Below are positions 34,675-44,115 of a DNA stretch of 64,000 bases, piece after piece. Origin of the DNA: Echinicola rosea (GTDB taxonomy: Bacteria > Bacteroidota > Bacteroidia > Cytophagales > Cyclobacteriaceae); contig NZ_CP040106.1 of assembly GCF_005281475.1 (NCBI RefSeq), forward strand, positions 2,136,501 through 2,200,500, in the 5' to 3' direction. The notes under the pieces were generated by a model. It had not been told where the DNA came from, searched no databases, and was given only the letters and a program-made list of their open reading frames with translations. The position numbers were made by a program, and so were the translations under genes. Within the stretch, counting starts at the first letter, position 1, and each line of letters starts with the position of its first letter.

Positions 34675-35499
34675 TTACAGCAGGTGCTTTTCGATCATCA
34701 TGGCCACGCCATCTTCTTTGTTACTGGCGGTAATCTCATCGGCTACCGCTTTGACTTCTTCGCGGGCATTGCCCACCGCCACTCCATGGCCTACTGCCTT
34801 GAGCATTTCGATGTCGTTATAATTGTCTCCGAATGCAATGACCTCTGAGAGAGCAATGTCGTATTTTTTCTTCAGTAGCTGTTCGAGTGCACTGGCTTTT
34901 GAAATGGCTTTTGGGGCGATTTCGATGTAAGTGTCCTTGGATCGATAGAGGTGAAGGTCTTCGTTTTTCTCCTTTTCCAATGCCTTAAATAGCGCATCTA
35001 TTTCTTCAGCAGGCCCCATGCACATGACTTTGTGGGCACCTGCTTGGCGCGATTGCCAGTCAGGAAGGACTTCTTGCCAAGCTCTAATCACTGGTTTTAC
35101 CTTGGTGCTGGTGATTTCGCGTTGTGTCCAGAAGTCATCTTGGGGAGCATACCATTCATCCTCATGGTAAACACTGACATGGATGTCCGTACCATCGGAG
35201 ATTTCTTGGATGTGATGACAGATGTTCAAGGGGATCTTTACCGTGTCCAACTGCTCATACTCCTCTTCATGGCCATTAAAGTGAATGACATATCCACCAT
35301 TGTAGCAGATCATTGGATTTTGGAGGCGTTCCATGGTTCCCTGTAGGTGGCGCATGGCACTCGGCATCCTGGAAGAAGCCAGAATTACGGGGAAATACCT
35401 TGGGAGCTGAGCGATGGCATCGAGGGTTCTGGCGGAAATTTCCCTGTTCTTATCCAATAGTGTACCGTCAATGTCGGTACAGAGGGCTTTGAATTGCAT
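34675..35499 (-). CDS. Cof-type HAD-IIB phosphatase
   Basis: 274 residues. HAD motif I DIDGTLL (D9, D11), motif II serine in ILASSRM near 42, a lysine near 198, and motif IV FGDNYNDIEML near 222. The C2-type cap between motifs marks the Cof/YwpJ group, sugar-phosphate phosphatases of broad specificity. Cytoplasmic. The substrate cannot be assigned. It ends convergently with DUF2461. Confidence 0.88.
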   Translation of the reverse strand: MQFKALCTDIDGTLLDKNREISARTLDAIAQLPRYFPVILASSRMPSAMRHLQGTMERLQNPMICYNGGYVIHFNGHEEEYEQLDTVKIPLNICHHIQEISDGTDIHVSVYHEDEWYAPQDDFWTQREITSTKVKPVIRAWQEVLPDWQSRQAGAHKVMCMGPAEEIDALFKALEKEKNEDLHLYRSKDTYIEIAPKAISKASALEQLLKKKYDIALSEVIAFGDNYNDIEMLKAVGHGVAVGNAREEVKAVADEITASNKEDGVAMMIEKHLL

Positions 35500-35502
35500 G
35501 GT

Positions 35503-35772
35503 TTACTTTATTGATTCAAAATTTTCGTAAGATAAGAAACTGAATCCGATTACCCCTATGAAAAGAAAGGTTAATGCCACCGTAATGGCGTATAGAATCA
35601 GGGCAGCTTTAGCATAATTTGATTTGGTTGTTGGGGTGCTTTTGTCCACGGCCCATACGATCAGCATGATAAATCCAACGACCGGCAGTCCAGAAATCAG
35701 TAAGGTGATGATCCAGTCTCCTACAGACATAGGGAGGTTTTTGTCAGCTTGGTGAGGAAGGTTATAGTCCAT
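35503..35772 (-). CDS. Small two-helix membrane protein
   Basis: 89 residues with two predicted transmembrane helices (about 19-41 and 56-80) joined by a short polar loop, KSTPTTKSN. Not recognised beyond similarity in layout to small DUF4870/CD225-like membrane proteins. It ends 3 bp from the HAD gene start, so the two may be cotranscribed. Confidence 0.6.
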   Translation of the reverse strand: MDYNLPHQADKNLPMSVGDWIITLLISGLPVVGFIMLIVWAVDKSTPTTKSNYAKAALILYAITVALTFLFIGVIGFSFLSYENFESIK

Positions 35773-35811
35773 GTCAAGTATTGTTTATGGGTTGGGGAGT
35801 TAATTGAAATG

Positions 35812-36243
35812 CTAATTGGAGCTCGTAGTTCCCTTGGTCAAACTGGCCACCTCAAAAAGGTATTGGCTTTGGTAGATGGCCCTAAAGGGGTCGTTTTCAT
35901 CTGTTTTGATGATGAACACTTCGATGTTTTGGTAATCCTCACTGTCTGAAGCTTCTACAAATACCTTGGCACATTTTCGGGCAATGTTCGCTTCGTTTTC
36001 GTATAATTCAGGAAGGGTACCGTCGTAGAGTCTCAGTTCTATTTTGCTGCTGTCACTGTTATAATCTTTGTGAAAGCTGGATTCCACTCTTCCAAATCCC
36101 CCAACGGCCCTGACTTCTTCGGAGCCTTTGAAGAAGTCACTACTGGCAATCCACTGCACCAGCTTCTCAGGATTACAGCTACAGCTGCCGAGAAAAAAGC
36201 AACTACACAATACCAGCCAGTAGGATGTCTTTAATGGTCTCAT
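35812..36243 (-). CDS. Hypothetical lipoprotein
   Basis: 143 residues with a signal peptide and cysteine-rich lipobox region (FFLGSCSC). The mature part is small and mixed alpha/beta (ELRLYDGTLPELYENEANIARKCAKVF), with no domain I recognise. Minus strand, 39 bp before the small membrane protein gene; probably the same transcript. Confidence 0.6.
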   Translation of the reverse strand: MRPLKTSYWLVLCSCFFLGSCSCNPEKLVQWIASSDFFKGSEEVRAVGGFGRVESSFHKDYNSDSSKIELRLYDGTLPELYENEANIARKCAKVFVEASDSEDYQNIEVFIIKTDENDPFRAIYQSQYLFEVASLTKGTTSSN

Positions 36244-36312
36244 AGTGGAAATTTCTTTTCAAAATTAACCTAAAATAAGGGAAGTCAAAATTTGATTTGC
36301 TATAATAATGAC

Positions 36313-37338
36313 TTACATCATATAATAAAAGCAGTCGTTGATGCGGGATTTTCGGTTTCTGTCTTTTGGATTTCCCCAGAGGAACAGGTACCGAAAGGAT
36401 ATTTCGTGGGCGCCTTTGGTCTGGCTGCCGATCGGGGATAGCTGATAGTCATAGCTGTAGCCAATCACAAAGCCAGACTCCAGTTTTACCCCTAGCAAGG
36501 CAATGATGGAGTCATGATTTGGGCTGTTTTGGGTACCGGGAATACCCCTGTAGCCGAACCCTCCGATGACTTTTCCATATAGTAATTGCGTGCCCAAGTC
36601 CAATTGTTTGAAAGGGCCTTGTTGTTTATAGCTGGCCAAAAGCGTGATTTGGTTGTCAAACTGCGAGCCCCATTGGTAGTTGGAGCCTAGGGGAAAGCTG
36701 TAGCCTCCATGAACCCCAAATTTTAGGGGTAGGTGGTGTTGGTTTTCACCAGGGAAGAAACTCAGGCGCGGTTGGTTGACATGATGGGCAGCCATTCCGA
36801 AGAAAAAGACATCGTTGTTTACCAGTGCCCCAAACGAAATATCCAAGTAACTGTAAGGTTCAAAGTTCGGGATCTGGTCCAACGTATTCGGGGCGACGGT
36901 TTGCGAAAAGAGGTTGATCTGGTCACCAAAGATAAGGTTGTCCAGCACGGCACTTCTTTTGACGATTGCTGCTTGCCCCCCAAACCTGAAATTCCACGTG
37001 TCTGCGAATTGGAGGTTGTAGGCATAGAATAGGGAGATGTCACTGGTGTTGATGTTTTGGTTGGACTCCCTAAAGCTGTTGACTGCAATGCCAACACCAC
37101 TGTTCATATCAAAGCTGTAATGGTCCATGTATGCGGAATAGGCTGTGAAATCATTGGAAAGCCCAGGCCATTGTTTTCGGTAGTTGGCGCCTATCCGGGT
37201 CAGCTCGGTGGATCCCGCCATTGCCGGGTTGAGGTAGAGTGGAGCGGCATAGAACTGCGAATACTGAAAATCCTGGGCTTTGGAACTTCCGAAGGCCAAG
37301 GTCAGGGCAAGCAATACTATGGTGAGCTTTTTAATCAT
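36313..37338 (-). CDS. PorP/SprF family type IX secretion membrane protein
   Basis: 341 residues with a signal peptide (to about SKAQD at 21) followed by QYSQFYAAPLYLNPAMAGS, the PorP/SprF signature, and a beta-barrel-like remainder ending in an aromatic-rich tail. SprF proteins help secrete and anchor their cognate SprB-like adhesin through T9SS. The adhesin-like gene immediately upstream overlaps by 4 bp, making this the dedicated partner. Confidence 0.92.
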   Translation of the reverse strand: MIKKLTIVLLALTLAFGSSKAQDFQYSQFYAAPLYLNPAMAGSTELTRIGANYRKQWPGLSNDFTAYSAYMDHYSFDMNSGVGIAVNSFRESNQNINTSDISLFYAYNLQFADTWNFRFGGQAAIVKRSAVLDNLIFGDQINLFSQTVAPNTLDQIPNFEPYSYLDISFGALVNNDVFFFGMAAHHVNQPRLSFFPGENQHHLPLKFGVHGGYSFPLGSNYQWGSQFDNQITLLASYKQQGPFKQLDLGTQLLYGKVIGGFGYRGIPGTQNSPNHDSIIALLGVKLESGFVIGYSYDYQLSPIGSQTKGAHEISFRYLFLWGNPKDRNRKSRINDCFYYMM

Positions 37339-40300
37339 TTTAAGAGCATAAATACATCAGTCATCGAGTCCTTACGGCCATCCAGCGTCGTAAAGTTCAG
37401 TTTGTACACATAGTTGCCTGCATCCGCGGGTGTGCCATTGACGGTGCCGTCCCATCCAAGGGCATTCAGGTCCTCCGTGCGGTAAATGACCTCTCCCCAC
37501 TTGTTCAGTACCATAAATTCCAGTTCGGCGATCAACCGGAATTTCGGAAAGAAATGATCGTTCAGTCCGTCCCCATTTGGCGAGAATACGTTGGGCATCA
37601 TGACAAAATGGTCCGTTACCTCTACGTTTAGCGTGGTTTCCGAAGTACAGCCAAAGGAATCTGTGACCAGCAATGTAGCTAGGTAGTTCCCGGCGCTTTT
37701 ATAAATGTGTCTGGGATTTTCTTCCGTACTGGAACTGCCATCGCCAAAGTCCCAAAAATAACCGGTGATGTTACCGGAAGAGAGGCTTTGGAAGGCTACT
37801 TCAAAATGTGCCAAATGGGCATTGTGCGTAGCAAAGGCCTCAGAGTTTACTGCTGCATCCACTAGGGTCGGGGGATTTTCGACAGCAAAGGATTCACTTA
37901 CCACACAGCCACTGCCGTCTGTGATGTCTGCGATGAAGAGTCCTGATTCGGTCGTGGTCATTTTAAGCCCTCCATCAGTGACCTCTCCGCCGGACCAATT
38001 GATGGCGTATGGAGGAGTCCCACCTGTGACGGATAGTGTGATTTCTTCGGTTACTTGATTTGTCTCACAGGAGACCCTTGTATCCCTGATATTGTTGACC
38101 GTGATCGGAGATGGCCGTTTGATTTCCATAAGGCGAACGACACTACAGCCAGCGTTATCGGTGACATTGACTTCGTATTGTCCGGCAGTAAGTCCGCTAA
38201 GGTCGGTAGTAGTGGCGCCATTGCTCCAAGTGATGGAATAGGGAGGAGTGCCACCAGAAATGCCAATAGAGATATTCCCGCTTTGCGGGTCAGTACAGTC
38301 GATGGCGTCAGTAATTTGACTTTCGATGACCAATGGGGATGGTTCCAGGATGTTGAATTCCTGACGGATGCTGCATCCATCAGCTTGTTCGATGGATACG
38401 CCGTAGGTACCGGGTGAGAGATTGAAGAGGCTTTCGAGTTCAGGGCCATGATCCCATCGGATGGAGTAATCAAGGTCACTCTGCTGAAGGTCTAGGCGAA
38501 TACTGCCATCATTTGCTCCGGAACATGAGATTTGATTTACTTGAGGGGTTACTTGGAAAATCGGGGCGTCCTCTATGGTAATGTTTTCGGTTTTGATACA
38601 ACCAGCTTGGTCTTCAACGGTTACCGTATAGGTGTCCGGGCCAAGGTCAGTGAAGGCCAGTTGTGAAGATCCAAAATCCCATGAGACCGTGTAAGGAGCC
38701 ACGCCGCCTTGGATGTCCAAGGTTAAGGAACCGTCATTTGCACCATAGCAGGAGATGTCCTCTTTTTGGTACCCAATCGTCAGGGGGCTGTCCGGTTCGG
38801 TAATGGATATTGCACTGAAGTTCGTAGGACAATTTTCCCCATTGAGCACCGTAACAGCGTATGTTCCTGCGGGCAAATTACTGATGCTCGCCCCAGTAGC
38901 AGGATAGGGCTGTCCGTCTTTTTGCCATTCATAAGTGTATGGCACATTGGGGTTGCCTCCGCTAGCTTCTATTACAATAGTGCCAGTGGCCTCTCCGGCA
39001 CAGTAAACGGGAGTGGATCCCACTAAATTCACCTGTACCTGGGAAGGTTCTTCCAAGGTGTAGGAAGCCGTGCTCGCACAACCCGTCCCATCCTGAACGG
39101 TAAGCTGGTAAGTACCTGCCTCCAGGCCTTCTAGGAGGGGAGCTGAGGAAGTAAAGCCATTAGGGCCGGTCCATTCATAGCTATACTGCCCGTCGCCTCC
39201 AGAAATGGTGGCTTCGATCTGTCCGTCGTTTGCTCCAAGGCAACTGATCGGGAACCCGCTAACGTCCGAGATGTCTGCTTGAATGACAATGTCAGGATAG
39301 ACCGTGATGGTATGGGTGAGGTTATTGGCAGCACAGTCGCCTTGGGACTGGGCAGTACTGCTGACCGAAATGACCACATCGACAGGGGTGTCAGTGGGGT
39401 TTGTCAATGCCATGGGAGGAATGGTGGCGGAATTGCCAGAAGGTACCACTCCCTCTACACCATTTGCCAAAGCAGTCCAGCTGAACGTGGCATCGGGGAT
39501 GTTGCTTGAAATCGTGACCCCTTGACTGGTGCCACCACTGCAGATGGCTTGTTCTGTACTGGTGAGTGTGAGGTTGGAAGAAGGAATGACCGTGACAGTA
39601 AGCAAGAATGGAGCCCCATTGCACGCGCCCCGAATTGGAGTGATTTGATAGGTAGCACTTGCAGCTGAATTGCCTGTATTGATCAGTGACTGGCCAATGG
39701 ACGCCGCAGGCTCAGTGTTGTTGCTGGCTCCATTGATCTGGTCAGCATCCAGTATCTCCCAGCTATAACTAGCTCCGGGGATATGGTTTTCAGGTAAGTA
39801 GCTGAACGTTTCTCCATTACAGATCTCTAATGCGGCATCTTGATGAGCCAGTTCTGGCTGAACCGTGATGGTATAGGTAGCTGGTTGGACAGCACAGGCT
39901 CCTTGGGTGGAAGAAGTGATCATAGCTGTTATAGTGACTTCTGCAGGCGTATTGGTCTGGTTAATGAGGGGTTGTGCAGGGATTTCAGTGGAGCCACTGG
40001 CAGTTCCTCCCGTCACGGGGCCATAATCCGCTGTCCATTCTAAGGTCGTGCCCGGATCAGAACTGAGGATTACGGGTGTGGTGGTTTCCCCAGAGCAGAT
40101 CACTTGGTCAGATTGGGAAAAGGTGATGGCAGGGGCTGGCTCCACTGTCACGGCCACTTCATCCGTGGAAGTACATCCTGTCTCGGTATCCGTGACAAGC
40201 AACGTAAATACCGTGCTTGCCGTAGGGCTGGCAGTGGCCGCAGGGGAATTGGCATCGGTGATGGGGGTGTTGTTGGCGCTGGACCATTGGAAGCTGAGGT

Positions 40301-42275
40301 TTTCGGTGTCGGTTATTTGAGCCGCCAGGTCGATGGTCTCACCGAGGCAAATGGTGCCGTCTTCACCGGCATTGGCCACCGGAGGAAGGTCGAAGGAGAA
40401 GGATACTGTCTTCGATGTCGTTCCACAACCAGAGGAAACAGCCAGGGTGATGGATTTCTCTCCAGGTGTTCCAAAATCAATTTCCCCGGGATCAGCGCTC
40501 GTGGAGGAGGACGGCGTACCGCCCACAAATGTCCATTGATAGGTGACATCACCATTGTCACAGCCTTCTACTGTCGCTTGGGGGGTGATGACGGTAGGTT
40601 CGCAAACACTAGGGATAGGAGCGAGCTCTACCACCGGTGGGGCATAGACTTCTACTTCCTCACTGGTGGAAAAAGTGCCACAATTGGTGATCATGCTCAG
40701 GTTAATAGTGTAGCGCCCTGAGCCATTAAAATTAAACGTGGGACTGGGAGCATTTTGGTCAGATCCCTCAGCAAATTCCCAGTCGGAGCCAGTGCCACAA
40801 AACTCACCTTGGTACTGCACTGACCAGTTGTAGATCGCATCTTCTCCACAACTGGTATCTACAAAGGAGGTATTGGTGGTGGTGACCGACAGGGGACCGC
40901 ACCCACTTGTGTTACTTAGCTCAAATGCAGGTTGCGGAATTTCGTTTACACAGATTGTTTTGACCTCTTCATTGATGCCGCAGCGGTTTCCGGTGATCAG
41001 CCGGATGGTATAGGTGCCGGCTTCCGAAAAGACCGGGTTGATGATTTCGGAACCATTGGTCCAGGAATTAGGTGCGTCTGGGTTGATTTGGGTTCCCAAA
41101 GTACCTTCGGGAAGTTCCCAGCCGGTTGCTGGGCTGATTTCCCAAACAAAAATCCCTAAATCTTCACATTGCCCATTAGTGGTTACTTCTCCACCAAATT
41201 CCGTGAGGTTTTGGATAGGGATGGGGGCATCTACACAGACAGGTTCTTCCGGTGCATCAAATTCAGGATCGGGGATTTCTGAAACATATATTGGCGATAC
41301 CACCGCAGCCGATGCCGAACAGGGATTGGATGCGGTGATGCTGACAGAGTAGGAGTTGGGAAAGCTGCCGCTGTTTACCCCGCAGGACGATTCTTCGAAG
41401 GTGTGGGTAACCGATGCTGGAGGTGGGTGGCTAAAAATTTCTGGTGGAGAACCATCGGAATAATCCACCGTGTACATGGTTCCCGTGGGATTGTTCTCTG
41501 TTCCGGTGATGGGAAAAGTGAGGGTTTGCCCCCCACAGACATTGGTGTTGCCGGGATTGCCCAGCCCTACAGCGGGATTGGATCCCACAAAAATCCCATA
41601 TTCTTCTGTAGCGGTGCAGCCGTTGGGGCCGGTAACGGAATAGGTGAGCCTGTAAACCCCCATGCTATAGCCATGGGAGAGCTCTGTCCATTCCGTACCC
41701 GTAAAAGGTTCAGAACCGTCTCCCCAGTCCAGTGTGTAGGAAACATTGGTTTCTTGGGTGGTGGATTGGTTGTAAAAGGTGAATTGGGAATCATCATTTT
41801 CACAAATGATGACGTATTGTAGGTCATCAAAGTCCACATCGTCCTGTTCGGTCCCAACTGCCAAGGAAGGGGCTTGGTTAAGCGTGATTTCCTGCGTGGC
41901 GGTGCTTTGGCTGCCATCTGCTTCGGTGACAGTCAGGGATACCGTGAAGGTTTCCGTGGCCGTTCCAGGGGTTCCGACAAATTGGTGTACAGGGTTTTGC
42001 TCATTGGATACGTTTAGCTCCCCGGCGTTGGGGTCGCCAAATTCCCACTCGTAAGAAACGATATCTCCCGTGGATAAGTCTGTAAAGGCAATGTCATTCA
42101 TGCTACATTGGACGTCGGTATCGAACTCAAAATCCGCAATGGGAATAGCTAATTCGTTTGCTATGAGGGGGCGGTGCCACTTTTCCACCAGCGCATAGGC
42201 TGCCACTGTTGCCAGAATAAATCCTGCAGCTAGTAAAATAGTGTACAGAAAAAAGTACCGTTTTGAGTTTTTCAT
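37335..42275 (-). CDS. Giant PKD/SprB-repeat surface protein, T9SS type B
   Basis: 1646 residues. N-terminal membrane/signal segment (residues 8-28); PKD-like domain near 45-130 (YEWEFGDPNAGE); several immunoglobulin-like and 'PKD-like' domains; then about seven SprB repeats near 1000-1480, each with the pattern 'C.GANDGSI..GG..PY...WS.G....L..G.Y.V.V.D..GC'; a final PKD (YFWDFGDGSSSTEENP) and the CHU_C gliding-motility C-terminal domain at about 1556-1646 (NVFSPNGDGLNDHF...GWDG). Expected to be exported by T9SS and held on the cell surface. No enzyme domain is visible. Confidence 0.93.
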   Translation of the reverse strand: MKNSKRYFFLYTILLAAGFILATVAAYALVEKWHRPLIANELAIPIADFEFDTDVQCSMNDIAFTDLSTGDIVSYEWEFGDPNAGELNVSNEQNPVHQFVGTPGTATETFTVSLTVTEADGSQSTATQEITLNQAPSLAVGTEQDDVDFDDLQYVIICENDDSQFTFYNQSTTQETNVSYTLDWGDGSEPFTGTEWTELSHGYSMGVYRLTYSVTGPNGCTATEEYGIFVGSNPAVGLGNPGNTNVCGGQTLTFPITGTENNPTGTMYTVDYSDGSPPEIFSHPPPASVTHTFEESSCGVNSGSFPNSYSVSITASNPCSASAAVVSPIYVSEIPDPEFDAPEEPVCVDAPIPIQNLTEFGGEVTTNGQCEDLGIFVWEISPATGWELPEGTLGTQINPDAPNSWTNGSEIINPVFSEAGTYTIRLITGNRCGINEEVKTICVNEIPQPAFELSNTSGCGPLSVTTTNTSFVDTSCGEDAIYNWSVQYQGEFCGTGSDWEFAEGSDQNAPSPTFNFNGSGRYTINLSMITNCGTFSTSEEVEVYAPPVVELAPIPSVCEPTVITPQATVEGCDNGDVTYQWTFVGGTPSSSTSADPGEIDFGTPGEKSITLAVSSGCGTTSKTVSFSFDLPPVANAGEDGTICLGETIDLAAQITDTENLSFQWSSANNTPITDANSPAATASPTASTVFTLLVTDTETGCTSTDEVAVTVEPAPAITFSQSDQVICSGETTTPVILSSDPGTTLEWTADYGPVTGGTASGSTEIPAQPLINQTNTPAEVTITAMITSSTQGACAVQPATYTITVQPELAHQDAALEICNGETFSYLPENHIPGASYSWEILDADQINGASNNTEPAASIGQSLINTGNSAASATYQITPIRGACNGAPFLLTVTVIPSSNLTLTSTEQAICSGGTSQGVTISSNIPDATFSWTALANGVEGVVPSGNSATIPPMALTNPTDTPVDVVISVSSTAQSQGDCAANNLTHTITVYPDIVIQADISDVSGFPISCLGANDGQIEATISGGDGQYSYEWTGPNGFTSSAPLLEGLEAGTYQLTVQDGTGCASTASYTLEEPSQVQVNLVGSTPVYCAGEATGTIVIEASGGNPNVPYTYEWQKDGQPYPATGASISNLPAGTYAVTVLNGENCPTNFSAISITEPDSPLTIGYQKEDISCYGANDGSLTLDIQGGVAPYTVSWDFGSSQLAFTDLGPDTYTVTVEDQAGCIKTENITIEDAPIFQVTPQVNQISCSGANDGSIRLDLQQSDLDYSIRWDHGPELESLFNLSPGTYGVSIEQADGCSIRQEFNILEPSPLVIESQITDAIDCTDPQSGNISIGISGGTPPYSITWSNGATTTDLSGLTAGQYEVNVTDNAGCSVVRLMEIKRPSPITVNNIRDTRVSCETNQVTEEITLSVTGGTPPYAINWSGGEVTDGGLKMTTTESGLFIADITDGSGCVVSESFAVENPPTLVDAAVNSEAFATHNAHLAHFEVAFQSLSSGNITGYFWDFGDGSSSTEENPRHIYKSAGNYLATLLVTDSFGCTSETTLNVEVTDHFVMMPNVFSPNGDGLNDHFFPKFRLIAELEFMVLNKWGEVIYRTEDLNALGWDGTVNGTPADAGNYVYKLNFTTLDGRKDSMTDVFMLLK

Positions 42276-43079
42276 GAAAAATTAAAACAAGCCTGGGGTT
42301 GGTGTGGGTAAAGGTTTATTAAATATAAGGTTTCAAAAAGAATTTACAGTGTTTAATACTTTTTTAATTATTTAAAATACATAAAAATATGTATAAATTA
42401 TTATTTCTATGTGTCGATTTTACTTGAACTTTTATGAATGGCCAATGGAAGAGTAAGATATGAGTAGTCGCCAATCACAGGCAGAGAATAATTAGCCATG
42501 GCAAACCCATTTTAAAAAAATGTTCCTATTTGCATTTATATCTGCCGTTCCTACGGAACTTACCCTTTTGTGTGTAATCATTTTTGGTGCAGGTGGTCAC
42601 CTGTACCTTTCTATATGACCCTCCGACAAAGGCGGATGAGGCAGGATGCTCAGTTGCTAACGCCTATTCAGGGTTTAATTCCATTTAGTTAGTGTGTATC
42701 TGGAAAATATGGGTTCTATATTTTTTCCTTGGGCAGTTATTTTTCTAGCTAAATCCCTAGGTGGTTTTCATCCCTTTACCTTTGTCACTTTTTTGCTGCA
42801 GGTCAAAAAAGTAACCAAAAAAACCCGCCGCTACGCCACGGCGCACAGGTGTGCAGGTATTGGGCTAAAATTAAAGCCTCCCCCCATGCAGGCAAACTCC
42901 TCCTGTCTAAAGCCAAGCAGGCCTATCTAAAGCCAGGTAAACCTTCTTTAGCTGCCAACATTTGGGCAGCACTTCGTCAAACAAGCCTGCCTTTTTGCCC
43001 ACCCGCTATTTAATTTCTTAACGCCCAATACCTGCAAGGCGGATTCAGTTAATAACCTGAGCTCGACTTAATTTTTGTA
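42276..43079. other. Gene-free stretch, repeat-like DNA
   Basis: AT-rich upstream region of the surface protein (42276-42420) followed by unassigned low-complexity and repeat-like sequence. The short open frames present lack protein-like composition, so I call no gene. Confidence 0.4.
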
Positions 43080-43209
43080 TTAAAATCGTCATACGAACCC
43101 TTTTAAGGAGGATGTGGGTTGGAAAAGGGGGTGGCAATCCTGAAATACTGAGACTGCCACGGCTTCCACCCCTCATATCTCCCTCTAAGCCTCGCAGTGA
43201 CGATTTTAA
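43080..43209. repeat. MITE-like 130-bp element with 12-bp inverted ends
   Basis: Perfect terminal inverted repeats TTAAAATCGTCA (43080-43091) and TGACGATTTTAA (43198-43209). Inside, GGTGGCA (43130-43136) pairs with TGCCAC (43155-43160), with further partial pairing outward, so the whole unit can fold. No ORF. Typical of a miniature non-autonomous transposable element or large REP unit. Confidence 0.6.
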
Positions 43210-43264
43210 AATAATAAGTCCCAAAAAGGTATCGCTTCCTTATTACGGTCCTTGGTATGCCTGT

Positions 43265-43362
43265 TTTCCAGCCGATGGTGGAGGCCGTTAAGAAAGTGAG
43301 TTGGCTCGCGTCGTGGAACAGCGAGACCCACTCGCTTTTAGGTCGTAGCCATCGGCTGGAAA
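43265..43362. repeat. 98-bp hairpin element
   Basis: Arms TTTCCAGCCGATGG (43265-43278) and CCATCGGCTGGAAA (43349-43362) are perfectly complementary; a second inner pairing joins AAGTGAG..GGCTCGC (about 43293-43309) with GCGAGaCCcACTCgCTT (about 43321-43337). No coding potential. Confidence 0.65.
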
Positions 43363-43692
43363 TTAAAATGGGGAACGGATCTCGGTCGCAGGGTAAATCC
43401 ATGTTCCATTTTAAAAGGCATACCACCGGCCTAGATTTTTTTCTTTCTTTTTTCATCAATGGAAAAAAGGAAAAGGATAAAATCCACCAAAATGGCCAAA
43501 GCCATACAGTTAAAGTCAAATAGAAAAGAAACTCCTAGCAGGTGAAAACAGGGGAATGGCCTTAACTAAACGGCATTGATTCAGGATTTAACCTCAACCA
43601 AGCCAGCCACTATACATGAGCAGATAGTTGCGAAGGCTTGTACGAGGCAAATCAACTCATCATTCTTTCTGCCCATCCAGCCATTCGGCAAT

Positions 43693-43861
43693 CTAGTGTC
43701 AAGCCAAACCTAAACCTACGGGTAATCCGGTGTGTCTTTTGGTCTATCTCTACGTTGCAAAAAGACTTCCTTAGCTACGGATAGGGGCGTTTTTTGCGCC
43801 TTGATCTCGTCCAAAATCCACTACCGCCTTACCCGTCATTTAAGCGTTGACTTGACCCTAG
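43693..43861. repeat. Inverted-repeat element containing dispersed repeat copy 2
   Basis: The right arm (43765-43861) is the second copy of the repeat at 18550-18655. The left arm starts CTAGTGTCAAG (43693-43703), close to the inverse of the right end CTTGACCCTAG (43851-43861), and the matching continues inward for about 40 bases with mismatches. It looks like a palindromic mobile repeat of which copy 1 retains one half. Confidence 0.6.
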
Positions 43862-43895
43862 GCCACTGCGGGTACCAATGTACAAATCGGGGCAA

Positions 43896-43988
43896 GATGC
43901 CAGCGGCACGATAAATTTAGTAACCTGCGGGTTCATCCGCAGGAGCTTAAGCGCTCCTCAACCTCTCGAAGAAGTGCCAGCGGCACGG
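43896..43988. repeat. Paired TGCCAGCGGCA palindromes
   Basis: TGCCAGCGGCACG occurs at about 43898-43910 and 43975-43987, 77 bp apart, with CCTGCGG/CCGCAGG and AGGAGC/GCTCCT hairpins between them. This is a structured intergenic repeat with no gene. Confidence 0.5.
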
Positions 43989-44115
43989 ATGATAGCTATG
44001 CCTACACGAAAATTGTCTCCCTTCAAAACACTAAAAGCGCTTGCCCTGAATAATTAGCTAATCAAGGATGTTAGTTTGCCTTTCCTTTTATAAATTGGCT
44101 ATTCAACAACAAAGA

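Noticed and set aside
40104..40721. 205-residue plus-strand open frame
   Set aside because: Antisense to the giant SprB-repeat gene; its glycine/arginine-rich make-up reflects the repeat codons on the other strand.
43103..43523. Overlapping open frames on both strands
   Set aside because: They run through palindromic repeats (43080-43209, 43265-43362), have odd composition and resemble no family.
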